Under the pieces are notes generated by a model, which saw only the letters and a program-made list of their open reading frames with translations, was not told where the DNA came from and made no database searches. Made by a program: the position numbers and the translations under genes. This document shows positions 33,812 through 42,655 of a stretch of 64,000 nt of DNA, in pieces (the first letter of the stretch is position 1; every line of letters begins with the position of its first letter). This stretch comes from Nocardioides jejuensis (GTDB lineage: Bacteria; Actinomycetota; Actinomycetes; Propionibacteriales; Nocardioidaceae): positions 124,001 through 188,000 of the forward strand of contig NZ_SJZJ01000003.1 in NCBI RefSeq assembly GCF_004337475.1, written 5' to 3'.

Positions 33812-33866
33812 AACTGGACAGAAGTGGCAGGTTCCGGCACCCCGGATCTGCCACTTCTGTCCAGTT
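33812..33866. terminator. Perfect 19-bp hairpin after the SRPBCC gene
   Basis: AACTGGACAGAAGTGGCAG (33812-33830) pairs perfectly with CTGCCACTTCTGTCCAGTT (33848-33866) around a 17-base loop. It lies 16 bp past the SRPBCC stop, between convergent genes. There is no U-tract. Confidence 0.7.
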
Positions 33867-33885
33867 GCGGCGGGACCGAAATGAC

Positions 33886-33922
33886 GAAGGCCGCCGACCC
33901 CCTGAGGGGATCGGCGGCCTTC
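33886..33922. terminator. Bidirectional hairpin terminator beside ino1
   Basis: GAAGGCCGCCGA (33886-33897) pairs perfectly with TCGGCGGCCTTC (33911-33922), and CCCC/GGGG extends the stem toward a 4-5 base loop. It lies 7 bp beyond the ino1 stop on the minus strand, so it probably ends the padR-ino1 transcript. Confidence 0.85.
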
Positions 33923-33929
33923 GCGTTGC

Positions 33930-35012
33930 TCACTCGCCCTTGATGAACGCCTCGAGCATCGCGCGACCGAGGTCGTCGGCGATCTGCTGCGGCGGGGACT
34001 TCATGAGGTACGCCGAGGCCGCGATGACCGGGCCACCGTGGCCGCGGTCCTTGGCGATCTTCGCGGCGCGGACGGCGTCGATGATGATGCCGGCGGAGTT
34101 CGGGGAGTCCCAGACCTCGAGCTTGTACTCGAGGTTGAGCGGAACGTCACCGAAGGCGCGACCCTCGAGGCGGACGTAGGCCCACTTGCGGTCGTCGAGC
34201 CACGCCACGTAGTCCGACGGACCGATGTGGACGTTCTTGTCGTAGACCTTGCCGGACAGCGGACCGGTCAGGTTGGACGTGACGGCCTGGGTCTTGGAGA
34301 CCTTCTTGGACTCGAGACGCTCGCGCTCGAGCATGTTCTTGAAGTCCATGTTGCCGCCGACGTTGAGCTGGTACGTGCGGTCCAGCGTGACGCCACGGTC
34401 TTCGAAGAGCTTCGCCATCACGCGGTGCGTGATGGTGGCGCCGACCTGCGACTTGATGTCGTCGCCGACGATCGGGACGCCGGCAGCCTCGAACTTGGCA
34501 GCCCACTCCGGGTCGGAGGCGATGAAGACGGGGAGGGCGTTGACGAAGGCAACACCGGCGTCGATCGCGCACTGGGCGTAGAACTTGTCGGCCTGCTCCG
34601 AACCCACGGGGAGGTAGGAGACCAGGACGTCGACCTCGGCGTCCTTGAGCGCCTGGACGACGTCCACGGCCTCGGCGTCGGACTCCTCGATCGTCTCGCG
34701 GTAGTACTTGCCGAGACCGTCGAGCGTCGGACCACGCTGGACGAGAACGCCGGTCGGCGGCACGTCGGTGATCTTGATCGTGTTGTTCTCGGAGGCGCCG
34801 ATGGCCTCAGCGAGGTCGAAGCCGACCTTCTTGGCGTCGACGTCGAACGCGGCAACGAACTTCACGTCGGAGACGTGGTAGTCGCCGAACGTGACGTGCA
34901 TGAGACCCGGGACGGTGCCCTGCGGGTCGGCGTCCTTGTAGTACTCGACGCCCTGGACGAGGGACGTGGCGCAGTTGCCGACTCCCACGATGCCTACACG
35001 TACGGAACCCAT
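33930..35012 (-). CDS. ino1: Inositol-3-phosphate synthase
   Basis: A 360-aa NAD-dependent enzyme converting glucose-6-phosphate to myo-inositol-1-phosphate, the source of inositol for phosphatidylinositol and mycothiol. The NAD motif [19 protein letters not shown] is at 8-26. Conserved blocks are [67 protein letters not shown] and SAYLMKSPP. The length is that of the short actinobacterial type. It lies 57 bp downstream of a PadR-family gene on the same strand, the arrangement seen in mycobacteria and Streptomyces. Confidence 0.96.
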   Translation of the reverse strand: MGSVRVGIVGVGNCATSLVQGVEYYKDADPQGTVPGLMHVTFGDYHVSDVKFVAAFDVDAKKVGFDLAEAIGASENNTIKITDVPPTGVLVQRGPTLDGLGKYYRETIEESDAEAVDVVQALKDAEVDVLVSYLPVGSEQADKFYAQCAIDAGVAFVNALPVFIASDPEWAAKFEAAGVPIVGDDIKSQVGATITHRVMAKLFEDRGVTLDRTYQLNVGGNMDFKNMLERERLESKKVSKTQAVTSNLTGPLSGKVYDKNVHIGPSDYVAWLDDRKWAYVRLEGRAFGDVPLNLEYKLEVWDSPNSAGIIIDAVRAAKIAKDRGHGGPVIAASAYLMKSPPQQIADDLGRAMLEAFIKGE

Positions 35013-35069
35013 CGTTTCCTCTTCCTGCTCGTTGCTGCGAAGTGTTTGTTGGTCTGATTCAGGTCTGGG

Positions 35070-35645
35070 TCAGGCCTTGGCGCCGGGCGGCTGCTGGGGT
35101 GCAGTCGTGCCGGCACGCTCGGCCTGGATCAGCTCGGAGAGCCAGTGGACCTCTCGCTCCACCTGCTCGACGCCGTGGCGCTGGAGCTCCGCGGCGTAGC
35201 GGTCCATCTCCTTCTGGGTGAGCGACAGCTGACCCTGCACGCGCTCGAGGCGCTCCTGCAGGCGCATCCGGCGCCCCTCGAGCACCCGCAGCCGGATCTC
35301 CATGTCGGTCGACGAGAAGAACGCGAAGCGGATGTCGAAGTTGTCGTCCTCCCAGGCACTCGGCCCGGCCTCGGACATCAGCCGCACGAACTCGGCGCGA
35401 CCCGCGTCCGTGGGCTCGTAGACGATCCGGGGACGACGGCTGGTCGCCCCGCTGAGGACCGTGTGCTCCTCGATCCAGCCGGCGCGCAACATCTTCTTGA
35501 GCGCCGGGTAGAGCGAGCCATAGGAGAGCAGGCTCCGCCATCCGAGCATGAGGTTCAGACGCTTGCGGAGCTCGTAGCCGTGCATGGGTGACTCGTGCAG
35601 CAGTCCCAGGACTGCCAACTCGATGGTGTCTCCACGCCGTGCCAT
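35070..35645 (-). CDS. PadR-family transcriptional regulator
   Basis: A 191-aa winged-helix regulator. The PadR domain at about 7-90 reads ELAVLGLLHESPMHGYELRKRL, then LLSYGSLYPALKKMLRAGWIEE. A C-terminal coiled helix for dimerisation follows (RMRLQERLERVQGQLSLTQKEMDRYAAEL). ATG 35645 is chosen because it matches the family N-terminus; the upstream open frame crosses the ponA promoter. A perfect 14-bp palindrome lies 12 bp upstream of the start, suggesting autoregulation. It precedes ino1 and is divergent from ponA, so it may tune inositol and/or wall synthesis. Confidence 0.92.
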   Translation of the reverse strand: MARRGDTIELAVLGLLHESPMHGYELRKRLNLMLGWRSLLSYGSLYPALKKMLRAGWIEEHTVLSGATSRRPRIVYEPTDAGRAEFVRLMSEAGPSAWEDDNFDIRFAFFSSTDMEIRLRVLEGRRMRLQERLERVQGQLSLTQKEMDRYAAELQRHGVEQVEREVHWLSELIQAERAGTTAPQQPPGAKA

Positions 35646-35657
35646 GCAACCTATCGT

Positions 35658-35671
35658 AGCGATATATCGCT
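35658..35671. promoter_or_regulatory. Perfect palindrome AGCGATATATCGCT (PadR operator candidate)
   Basis: A 14-bp perfect palindrome, AT-rich at its centre, lies 13 bp upstream of the padR ATG within the padR-ponA divergent region. PadR regulators typically bind short AT-rich palindromes in their own promoters. Repression of padR-ino1, and possibly effects on ponA, are inferred. Confidence 0.6.
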
Positions 35672-35871
35672 CCCGGGTGAATGTGACGTGAACCCCGGGC
35701 GTGTCCTTGGGGTCTGCAAGGACTTGCCGGACGCTCCTGACGACGCGTCCCGCGGGCCGCCTGACGGCCGTGCTCCTGCCGCGTACCCTGTCCAGCGCAC
35801 ACCCCAGCAGGACCGGCCACCCGTACGCCGCGGCGTACGGCGGGCGCCGGCAGGATTCGCGGAGGCCGTCA

Positions 35872-38166
35872 GTGGCAGCACAGGGCAAGCGTTCGACCGG
35901 AGCAGCGGCGAAGCTGCGTCGACTCATCAAGCCGGTGCTGATCATCGGGGTGGTGCTCGCGCTCCTCGGTGTCCTTGCGATCACGGTGCTCTACAAGTCG
36001 ATCGACATCCCGAACCCCAACAAGGACTTCGAGACCGAGACGACCCACGTCTACTACCGCGGGGGCCACCAGGAGGTCGGCCAGTTCGCGCTGCAGAAGC
36101 GCGACCGCATCCCCTTCGCCGAGATGCCGCAGAACGTCAAGGACGCGGTCGTCGCTGCCGAGGACCGCACGTTCTGGACCAACGGCGGCATCGACATCAA
36201 GGGCATCATCCGCGCTGCGCTCTCCAACGCGAAGGGCAACGACAGCCAGGGTGCCTCGACGATCACCCAGCAGTACGTGAAGATCCTCTACCTCTCCTCC
36301 GAGCACTCCTACAAGCGGAAGATCAAGGAAGCGATCGTCGCGAAGAAGATCAACAAGGAGATGTCGAAGGAGGAGGTGCTCGAGGGCTACCTCAACACCA
36401 TCTACTTCGGCCGCGGTGCCTATGGCATCCAGGCCGCTGCGGCGAGCTGGTTCCACGAGGACGCCAAGGACCTCAACCTCCGCCAGGGCGTCATGCTCGC
36501 CTCGATCCTCAACAACCCGACGCTCTACAACCCCGACAACGGCAAGGCGAACGCCGCGGCGCTGCTCGACCGCATGAAGCGCGTGCTCAACGGCATGGTC
36601 ACGATGGGCAAGATCACCCAGATCGAGGCCGCCGACGCGGGCAAGCAGCTGCCGCACTTCACCAGCAACCGCTCGGGCAGCGTCTTCTCCGGCCAGCGCG
36701 GACACGCGATGTCCCTGGTCAAGAGCGAGCTCCTGCGCCTCGGCGTCGCCACCGAGAGCGAGATCGACGGCGGCGGCCTGAAGGTCTACACGACCCTCGA
36801 CAAGAAGGTCATGCAGGCCGACGAGGACGCGATCAACGCGAACCGCCCGAGTGGCCTCGACCAGCTGCACACCGCGATCGCGAACGTCGAGCCCGGCACC
36901 GGTGCGCTCCGTGGCTTCTACGGCGGCCAGGACTACCTCAAGTCCCAGGTCAACTGGGCGCTCGCGGGCGACAAGGTCGGCTCGTCGTTCAAGCCGTTCG
37001 CGCTCGCGGCTGGCCTCACCGCCGGCTACTCGCTGAAGGACAGCTTCGACGGCAACTCGCCGTACTACTACAACGGCCAGGGCACCGGCGTGTACGTCTC
37101 CAACGAGGACGCCGGCCACGACTGGGGCCCGGTCAACCTGATCAAGGCGACCGAGCAGTCGATCAACTCGGCCTTCGCCGACCTCACGATGTCGATCCCG
37201 GACGGTCCCGACAAGATCCGCAACACGGCGTACGCGCTGGGCATCCCGAAGTACGCCAAGCACGGCAGCGTCAACAACATGTTCCAGAGCCCGGGCCTGG
37301 AGAACAACTCCGGCATCGCGCTCGGCCAGGCCACGATCGCGCCGGTCAACATGGCCAACGCGTACGCCTCGATCGCCAACGGCGGCCAGGCCGCGAAGCT
37401 CTACGTCATCGACAAGGTCGTCGACCGTGACGGCAAGGTCCTCTACAAGCACCGCACGCAGACGCACGAGGCGATCAGCTCCGACGTTGCTGCCGACGTC
37501 ACCTATGCCATGCAGCAGGTGATCAAGTCGGGCACCGGCACGGCCGCCGGCGCCCTCGGCCGCCCGGCCGCCGGCAAGACCGGCACGGCGACCTCCGAGG
37601 ACCCCAACGGTGGTCACGACTTCACCTCGTCGGCGTGGTTCGTCGGCTTCACCCCGCAGCTCTCCACCGCGGTGATGTACAACCGCACCGGCGACCGCGG
37701 TCAGCCGCTGCCGCTCGCGGGCTACATCTCCAGCGAGTTCGGTGGTCACTTCCCGGCCATGACCTGGGCGTCGGCCATGCGCGAGGCGCTCGACGGCGAG
37801 CCGGTCGAGAGCCTGCCCGCCCCGGCGTATGTCGACGGCAACGCGCCGGAGACCGGTCACGCACCGCAGCCGACGAAGAAGCCCACCTGCACGGGCAAGC
37901 AGACGCCGTCGCAGGACAACTGCGTCGCGCCGCGCAAGACCGCGACGCCGACGAAGACGGCCAAGCCGACGAAGACCGCCACCGCAACGCAGTCGGCGAC
38001 GCCGACGACGGGGCCGACCAAGCCGACGACGAAGCCGACTGACCCGGCGTCTACTCCGCCCACGGGCGGCCCATCTGGTGGCGGCGTGCCCTGCGGCATG
38101 ATCGGAAGTGACCACACCACCTGTCCGCCGAACCCGCGGGCAGTTCACACGACGTCGACCCCGTGA
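35872..38166 (+). CDS. ponA: Bifunctional penicillin-binding protein (GT51 transglycosylase / transpeptidase)
   Basis: A 764-aa class A PBP that polymerises and cross-links peptidoglycan. A basic cytoplasmic tail is followed by one TM helix at about 19-40. The GT51 domain follows, with the catalytic Glu97 in AAEDRTFW and GASTITQQYVK. The transpeptidase has SSFK (Ser371, Lys374), SIN in EQSINSAF and KTGTA. The last 100 residues are a Thr/Pro/Lys-rich extracellular tail with cysteines. GTG 35872 with GGAGG six bases upstream is preferred over the longer open frame. Its stop overlaps the GT87 gene by four bases. Confidence 0.94.
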   Translation: MAAQGKRSTGAAAKLRRLIKPVLIIGVVLALLGVLAITVLYKSIDIPNPNKDFETETTHVYYRGGHQEVGQFALQKRDRIPFAEMPQNVKDAVVAAEDRTFWTNGGIDIKGIIRAALSNAKGNDSQGASTITQQYVKILYLSSEHSYKRKIKEAIVAKKINKEMSKEEVLEGYLNTIYFGRGAYGIQAAAASWFHEDAKDLNLRQGVMLASILNNPTLYNPDNGKANAAALLDRMKRVLNGMVTMGKITQIEAADAGKQLPHFTSNRSGSVFSGQRGHAMSLVKSELLRLGVATESEIDGGGLKVYTTLDKKVMQADEDAINANRPSGLDQLHTAIANVEPGTGALRGFYGGQDYLKSQVNWALAGDKVGSSFKPFALAAGLTAGYSLKDSFDGNSPYYYNGQGTGVYVSNEDAGHDWGPVNLIKATEQSINSAFADLTMSIPDGPDKIRNTAYALGIPKYAKHGSVNNMFQSPGLENNSGIALGQATIAPVNMANAYASIANGGQAAKLYVIDKVVDRDGKVLYKHRTQTHEAISSDVAADVTYAMQQVIKSGTGTAAGALGRPAAGKTGTATSEDPNGGHDFTSSAWFVGFTPQLSTAVMYNRTGDRGQPLPLAGYISSEFGGHFPAMTWASAMREALDGEPVESLPAPAYVDGNAPETGHAPQPTKKPTCTGKQTPSQDNCVAPRKTATPTKTAKPTKTATATQSATPTTGPTKPTTKPTDPASTPPTGGPSGGGVPCGMIGSDHTTCPPNPRAVHTTSTP

Positions 38167-39551
38167 CCGAGCGCGTCGCGCCCTCGCTCGATGACCCGGT
38201 CCTGACCGCGTTGAGCGAGGGCATCGGCGGCCCGGTCGGCAGCCACGCGCGCCCCGCGCGCTGGTGGACGCCGGTGCGGGTCGTGCTCGCGCTGGCCACG
38301 CTGGCGTTCGCCCTGGGGATGCTGCAGAAGCAGCCCTGCTGGTCGGAGGACTGGGGCGACGGGCACGATCGCTACGTCAAGATGTGCTACTCCGACGTGC
38401 CCTACCTCTACACGGGGCGAGGGTTCGCCGAGCTGCTCTGGCCGTACGACGACGACACCGAGGTGCGTGCGAAGTACGAGGTCATGGAGTACCCCGTCGG
38501 CATCGCGTACGCCGCGTGGGCTGCTGCGCACGTCTCGCACTGGCTGGTCGGCGGCGGGTCCGTCGAGGCCCGGGCGGACGTCGGTCAGGGTGACCTGCTC
38601 CGCCAGCCCGGGGTGCTCAACGAGCAGCGCGGCTTCATCGTCGCGACGACCTTCGGCCTGGCGCTCGCGACCTTGGCGGCCGCAGCCGCGCTCGCCCGCG
38701 TGCACCGCCGCCGGCCGTACGACGCCGCGCTCTTCGCCGCCTCGCCGGTGCTGATCGCCAACGCGCTGGTCAACTGGGACCTGCTCGCGGTCGCTCTCGT
38801 GGCCGGGGCGCTGCTGGCCTGGGCCCGACGGCGGCCGGTGCTGACCGGCGTACTGATCGGGCTCGGGTGTGCGACCAAGCTCTACCCGCTCTTCCTGCTG
38901 GGTGGGATCGCGGTGATCTGCTTCCGCTGGCGGGCGTGGGGCACGTTCGCGAAGGTCCTCGCGGCGACTGCTGTGGCGTGGCTGGTGACGAACCTCCCGG
39001 CGATGCTGACCGGCTGGGACGAGTGGATGCACTTCTGGCGGTTCAACAACGACCGTGGCGCCGACCTCGGCAGCCTCTGGCTCGTGCTCTCCCAGGCAGG
39101 CGTGCCGGTCGGCACGAAGCTGGTCAACGACGTGTCCCTGCTCGGCTTCGCCGTCTGGTGCGTGGTGGTCCTCGTCATCGGCCTGCGCGCGCCGTCGACG
39201 CCGCGCCTCGCGCAGCTCGGCTTCCTGATCGTGGCCGGGTTCCTGATCCTCAACAAGGTCTACTCGCCGCAGTACGTCCTGTGGCTGCTGCCCCTGGCCG
39301 TCATGGCACGGCCGCGCTGGCGCGACCAGCTGATCTGGCAGGCCGGCGAGCTGCTCTACTTCGCCGGCGTCTGGTGGTACCTCGACGGGCAGTTCGACTC
39401 GGGCGCGGGTGCCCAGCCGGTCTTCTACTGGCTGATCATCGTGATCCGGGTGCTCGCCGAGGTGTACCTCGTGGCGATCGTGCTCCGCGACATCCGCCAG
39501 CCGGCGTACGACGTAGTGCGCGAGCGGGATCCGGAACCGGCGCTCAGCTGA
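38163..39551 (+). CDS. GT87-family membrane glycosyltransferase
   Basis: A 462-aa polytopic protein of the DUF2029/GT-C fold, using a polyprenyl-phosphate sugar donor. About ten hydrophobic helices are traceable. The loop after the first helix carries acidic motifs (CWSEDWGDGHDRYVK, YTGRGF) and YEVMEYPVGIAYAAW. GLGCATKLYPLFLLGGI and VYSPQYVLWLLPL are GT87 hallmarks. The GTG start at 38163 overlaps the ponA stop (GTGA). The pairing with ponA mirrors mycobacteria, where the neighbour is a similar membrane protein. The acceptor is probably a lipid or wall glycan; unknown. Confidence 0.88.
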   Translation: MTERVAPSLDDPVLTALSEGIGGPVGSHARPARWWTPVRVVLALATLAFALGMLQKQPCWSEDWGDGHDRYVKMCYSDVPYLYTGRGFAELLWPYDDDTEVRAKYEVMEYPVGIAYAAWAAAHVSHWLVGGGSVEARADVGQGDLLRQPGVLNEQRGFIVATTFGLALATLAAAAALARVHRRRPYDAALFAASPVLIANALVNWDLLAVALVAGALLAWARRRPVLTGVLIGLGCATKLYPLFLLGGIAVICFRWRAWGTFAKVLAATAVAWLVTNLPAMLTGWDEWMHFWRFNNDRGADLGSLWLVLSQAGVPVGTKLVNDVSLLGFAVWCVVVLVIGLRAPSTPRLAQLGFLIVAGFLILNKVYSPQYVLWLLPLAVMARPRWRDQLIWQAGELLYFAGVWWYLDGQFDSGAGAQPVFYWLIIVIRVLAEVYLVAIVLRDIRQPAYDVVRERDPEPALS

Positions 39552-40605
39552 CGATCGTGCGGTCGAACGTCGTGGTCGCGAAGCGGACCCGCAGCTCGAC
39601 CTCCGCACCGATCTCCGGCACCCGCGCGTCCTCGGGGAGGTAGACGAGCGAGGCTTGCAGGTGCGGCGGCTCGGCGAAGTAGCGCTGCTTGCCGTCGACG
39701 ACGTACGGCGAGCGGACCAGGCCGGCGGCGTCGAGGCTGCCGCGGGCGAGCGAGGTGGCTCGCGACTTCAGGCTGAGGTCGGCCGTGGGTGGTTCGAGGC
39801 CGATGCCGTGGGCCATGCCGCCGGAGACCACGATCAGGTTGCCGCGCCGCGGCACCGTGCGCCCGAACTCGCCGAACGTCGACCCGCGCTCGAGCCGGTG
39901 CAGGTCGAGGACGTGCGCCCGTACGGAGAACGCGTCGGCGCCGCCGAGCCACAGCTCGTCGCCGAGCAGCGGACGCAGGTGGAGGTCCGGCCAGGCCCCG
40001 CGGGCAGCCAGGACCTCGGGCTCGCCGAGGTTGGCGACCCAGAGGGTCCGGGTGGGCAGTCCGCTGGCGTGGACGTCCTGGCCGAGGCGGTGCAGCTCGG
40101 TCAGTCGGCCCGGGCCGGCGAGCGGGAACGAGAGGAGCACGCCTTCGAGCGTGGGTCCGCCGGGCGTGCCGACGCCGACCTCGGCGAGGCGATGGGCGGC
40201 TGCGCGCAGCTCGCGGGCGGAGAGGCCGTGGAGCCGGGTCGAGGTCATCCGGGCGAGCACGATCCGTGCCGTCGGGTCGGCCTCGAGCAGGCTGTCGAGA
40301 TCCTCCAGCCGGCTGACGGTGTGGATCAGCCGCTCGCGCGCCACGTCGGCCTTCGGCCCGAACGGACGGTACGGCGTCAGCACCAGCACGTCGCCGTCGA
40401 AGAGGCCGCCGACCTGGCCGCACTCGTCGGCGGTGCCGACCGCGAGGACGTCCGCGCCGATCCGCTGGGCCTCGAGCGCGAGGCGGCTGTTGCCGAGGCC
40501 CGAGCCGTTGCCGCGGACCACGGGCACGAGGTCCGGAAGGCGATCGCTGACTGCGGTGAGGTGGCCTCGCAGCCGCGCACCGTCGACGTACAGCGTGAGG
40601 CTCAT
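39544..40605 (-). CDS. Alanine-racemase-like protein lacking both catalytic bases
   Basis: A 353-aa protein with the alanine racemase layout: an N-terminal barrel opening VVRGNGSGLGNSRLALEAQRIGADVLAVGTADE and a C-terminal beta domain containing EFGRTVPRRG and VVSGGMAHGIG. The PLP lysine motif K-A-N-A-Y-G-H-G aligns with R-G-N-G-S-G-L-G, so Lys becomes Arg31. The catalytic Tyr of the SYGR-type motif aligns with Phe247. Both racemase bases are thus missing and it is probably not an active racemase. The start ATG 40605 follows the family. It overlaps the GT87 gene by 8 bp at convergent 3' ends. Confidence 0.78.
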   Translation of the reverse strand: MSLTLYVDGARLRGHLTAVSDRLPDLVPVVRGNGSGLGNSRLALEAQRIGADVLAVGTADECGQVGGLFDGDVLVLTPYRPFGPKADVARERLIHTVSRLEDLDSLLEADPTARIVLARMTSTRLHGLSARELRAAAHRLAEVGVGTPGGPTLEGVLLSFPLAGPGRLTELHRLGQDVHASGLPTRTLWVANLGEPEVLAARGAWPDLHLRPLLGDELWLGGADAFSVRAHVLDLHRLERGSTFGEFGRTVPRRGNLIVVSGGMAHGIGLEPPTADLSLKSRATSLARGSLDAAGLVRSPYVVDGKQRYFAEPPHLQASLVYLPEDARVPEIGAEVELRVRFATTTFDRTIVS

Positions 40606-40678
40606 GCGCCGGACGCTAGCCGCGGACGGTGACCGGCCGGCGGCGTACGGGTGGCGTGGGCGTGACGAACTCGGTCCG

Positions 40679-41473
40679 TCACCAGCGCTCCCGCAGCCAC
40701 GCCATGTCCGTCGTGTGCTCCGCCGCCCCACCAGGAGTCTCGAGTACGACGGGCGCGCCGGCGTCGCGGATCACCTGGGCGAGCAGCGCGGGGTCGATGT
40801 GGCCGGCGCCGAGGTTCGCGTGGCGGTCGGCGCCCGAGTCGAAGTCGTCGCGGCTGTCGTTGGCGTGCACCAGGTCGATGCGGCCGGTGATGGCGCGGAT
40901 GTCCTCGACGATCGTCTCGAGCGGGTTGCCACCCGCGTGGGCGTGGCAGGTGTCGAGGCAGAAGCCGACCTGGTCGGCCTGCGCAGTGCCCTCGATGGCG
41001 GCCCAGACGCCCTTGATCGCCTCGAGGCGACGGGTCATCGCGTTGTCGCCGCCGGCCGTGTTCTCGATCAGGAGCGGGACCTTGATGTCGGTCGCCTCGA
41101 TCGCCTTGCGCCAATTGGTGAAGCCGATCGCCGGGTCCTCGTCGTCCTTGAGGTGGCCGCCGTGCACGATCAGGCCCTTGGCGCCGATCGACGCGGCGGC
41201 GTCCATGTGCGACTGGAGCAGCTTGCGGCTGGGGATCCGGAGCCGGTTGTTCGTGGTGGCGACGTTGATCAGGTACGGCGCGTGGACGTAGAGGTCGACA
41301 CCGGCGCTCTCGGCATCCGCGCGCAGGGCGTCAGCGCCGCCGGCGTACGCGATGACGGGGCCCTTGTAGCTCTGCGGGTCGCCGAGGAAGAACTGGACGA
41401 CGTCGGTGCCGCGGGCCTTAGCCTCCGCGATGGGGTCGGTCTGGTCGACGTGGGCTCCGAGTCGGGCAGTCAT
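40679..41473 (-). CDS. nfo: Endonuclease IV (AP endonuclease)
   Basis: A 264-aa TIM-barrel, trinuclear-zinc AP endonuclease for base-excision repair. Metal-ligand motifs are visible: VHAPYLINVA, LIVHGGHL, LLIENTAGG, CLDTCHAHAGG, VHANDSRDDFDSGADRHANLGAGHID and VLETPGG. It is slightly shorter than E. coli Nfo (285 aa), as usual for actinobacteria. The ATG at 41473 opens the canonical MTARLGAHVDQ. It is divergent from the rpsF operon. Confidence 0.94.
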   Translation of the reverse strand: MTARLGAHVDQTDPIAEAKARGTDVVQFFLGDPQSYKGPVIAYAGGADALRADAESAGVDLYVHAPYLINVATTNNRLRIPSRKLLQSHMDAAASIGAKGLIVHGGHLKDDEDPAIGFTNWRKAIEATDIKVPLLIENTAGGDNAMTRRLEAIKGVWAAIEGTAQADQVGFCLDTCHAHAGGNPLETIVEDIRAITGRIDLVHANDSRDDFDSGADRHANLGAGHIDPALLAQVIRDAGAPVVLETPGGAAEHTTDMAWLRERW

Positions 41474-41584
41474 GGGGAGGAGTCTAGGAAGGTCCTGCGC
41501 GATTGGGTCGCCGCCGGGACTGCTTGATAGCCTGCCCTGTCCCTCGTCGGCATATCCGTCAAGGGACATCGCAGTAGCCCTCCT

Positions 41585-41603
41585 GCCACGGAAATCCCGT
41601 GGC
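41585..41603 (+). promoter_or_regulatory. Hairpin in the rpsF leader (candidate S6:S18 autoregulatory element)
   Basis: GCCACGG (41585-41591) and CCGTGGC (41597-41603) form a perfect 7-bp stem with loop AAATC, immediately followed by CGCCGAG. It is about 30 bases upstream of the rpsF ATG. Many bacteria carry an rpsF-leader structure with an exposed CCG that binds the S6:S18 complex. This is a plausible equivalent but not a strict consensus match by eye. Confidence 0.4.
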
Positions 41604-41632
41604 CGCCGAGTCCAGAGGAGGTGGAGACAGCT

Positions 41633-41920
41633 ATGCGTGCATATGAGGTCATGGTCATTCTCGACCCGAGCCTTGACGAGCGGACCATTGAGCCGTCCCT
41701 CGACAAGTACCTGAACGTCATCCGCAACGACGGTGGCACCGTCGACAACGTGGACGTCTGGGGTCGTCGCCGTCTGGCGTACGAGATCAAGAAGAACGAG
41801 GAAGGCATCTACGCCGTCCTCCAGCTGAACGCCGAGCCGGCGACCGTCAAGGAGTTCGAGCGTCAGCTCGGCCTGAACGAGTCGATTCTGCGTACGAAGG
41901 TCCTCCGCGCCAACGCCTGA
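41633..41920 (+). CDS. rpsF: 30S ribosomal protein S6
   Basis: A 95-aa ribosomal protein of the 30S central domain that pairs with S18. It begins [22 protein letters not shown] and contains [22 protein letters not shown]; the length is typical. ATG 41633 is preceded by AGAGGAGGTGGAG. It is the first gene of the conserved rpsF-ssb-rpsR-rplI operon. Confidence 0.97.
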   Translation: MRAYEVMVILDPSLDERTIEPSLDKYLNVIRNDGGTVDNVDVWGRRRLAYEIKKNEEGIYAVLQLNAEPATVKEFERQLGLNESILRTKVLRANA

Positions 41921-42005
41921 TCGTGGACATCGGCTACCGCACTGTCGGTGGTCGCCACGATGATGCTTCGCACCGGACATCCACGAATCAGAAAAGGGAC
42001 CTGAC

Positions 42006-42575
42006 ATGGCAGGCGAGACCGTCATCACGGTAGTTGGCAACCTGGTCGACGACCCGGAGCTCCGCTTCACGCCTTCTGGCGCTGCAGTGGCGAACTTCCG
42101 GATCGCGTCGACCCCGCGCACCTTTGACCGCCAGACCAACGAGTGGAAGGACGGCGATGCGCTGTTCCTCTCCTGCTCGGTGTGGCGCCAGGCCGCGGAG
42201 AACGTTGCCGAGTCCCTGCAGCGCGGCATGCGTGTCGTCGTTCAGGGTCGCCTGAAGGCCCGGACCTACGAGGACCGTGAGGGCCAGAAGCGGACCGTCT
42301 TCGAGATCGAGGTCGAAGAGGTCGGTCCGTCCCTGAAGTACGCGACCGCCAAGGTCTCCCGCACCACCCGTCAGGGTGGCGGCGGCGGTGGCTTCGGCGG
42401 CGGTGCTCCCCAGGGTGCTCCTGCTGGTGGCGCTCCGGCCGACGACCCGTGGGCCACGCCCGCGGCGCCGGCTCAGGGTGGCCAGGGTGGTTGGGGCGCT
42501 CCGGCGGCCCCCGCCCAGCAGCAGAACGACCCGTGGGGCGCCCCCGGCGTCGGCGGCGACGAGCCCCCGTTCTGA
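42006..42575 (+). CDS. ssb: Single-stranded DNA-binding protein
   Basis: A 189-aa SSB for replication and repair. The OB fold spans about residues 1-110 ([48 protein letters not shown]). A Gly/Ala/Pro-rich linker with repeated DPW motifs follows. The acidic protein-interaction tip is GGDEPPF. It lies between rpsF and rpsR in the ribosomal operon, 85 bp after rpsF, with AGAAAAGGGACCTGAC upstream. Confidence 0.97.
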   Translation: MAGETVITVVGNLVDDPELRFTPSGAAVANFRIASTPRTFDRQTNEWKDGDALFLSCSVWRQAAENVAESLQRGMRVVVQGRLKARTYEDREGQKRTVFEIEVEEVGPSLKYATAKVSRTTRQGGGGGGFGGGAPQGAPAGGAPADDPWATPAAPAQGGQGGWGAPAAPAQQQNDPWGAPGVGGDEPPF

Positions 42576-42655
42576 TTCCCCCAGGCTCCGTAGGGGCCTG
42601 ACGAAACTCATCACCATTCCGGCGTGAGCCGGGCTTCTAGAAGGGAAGCACCACA

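Noticed and set aside
35701..35871. N-terminal extension of ponA to position 35701
   Set aside because: The added residues are Arg/Pro-rich without domain features. A GTG at 35872 has an ideal ribosome binding site, and the region contains promoter-type palindromes.
35869..38148. A 759-codon open frame antisense to ponA
   Set aside because: It lacks codon-position bias of its own, reads as Arg/Val/Asp-rich low-complexity sequence, and mirrors a clear PBP on the other strand; a typical high-GC shadow.
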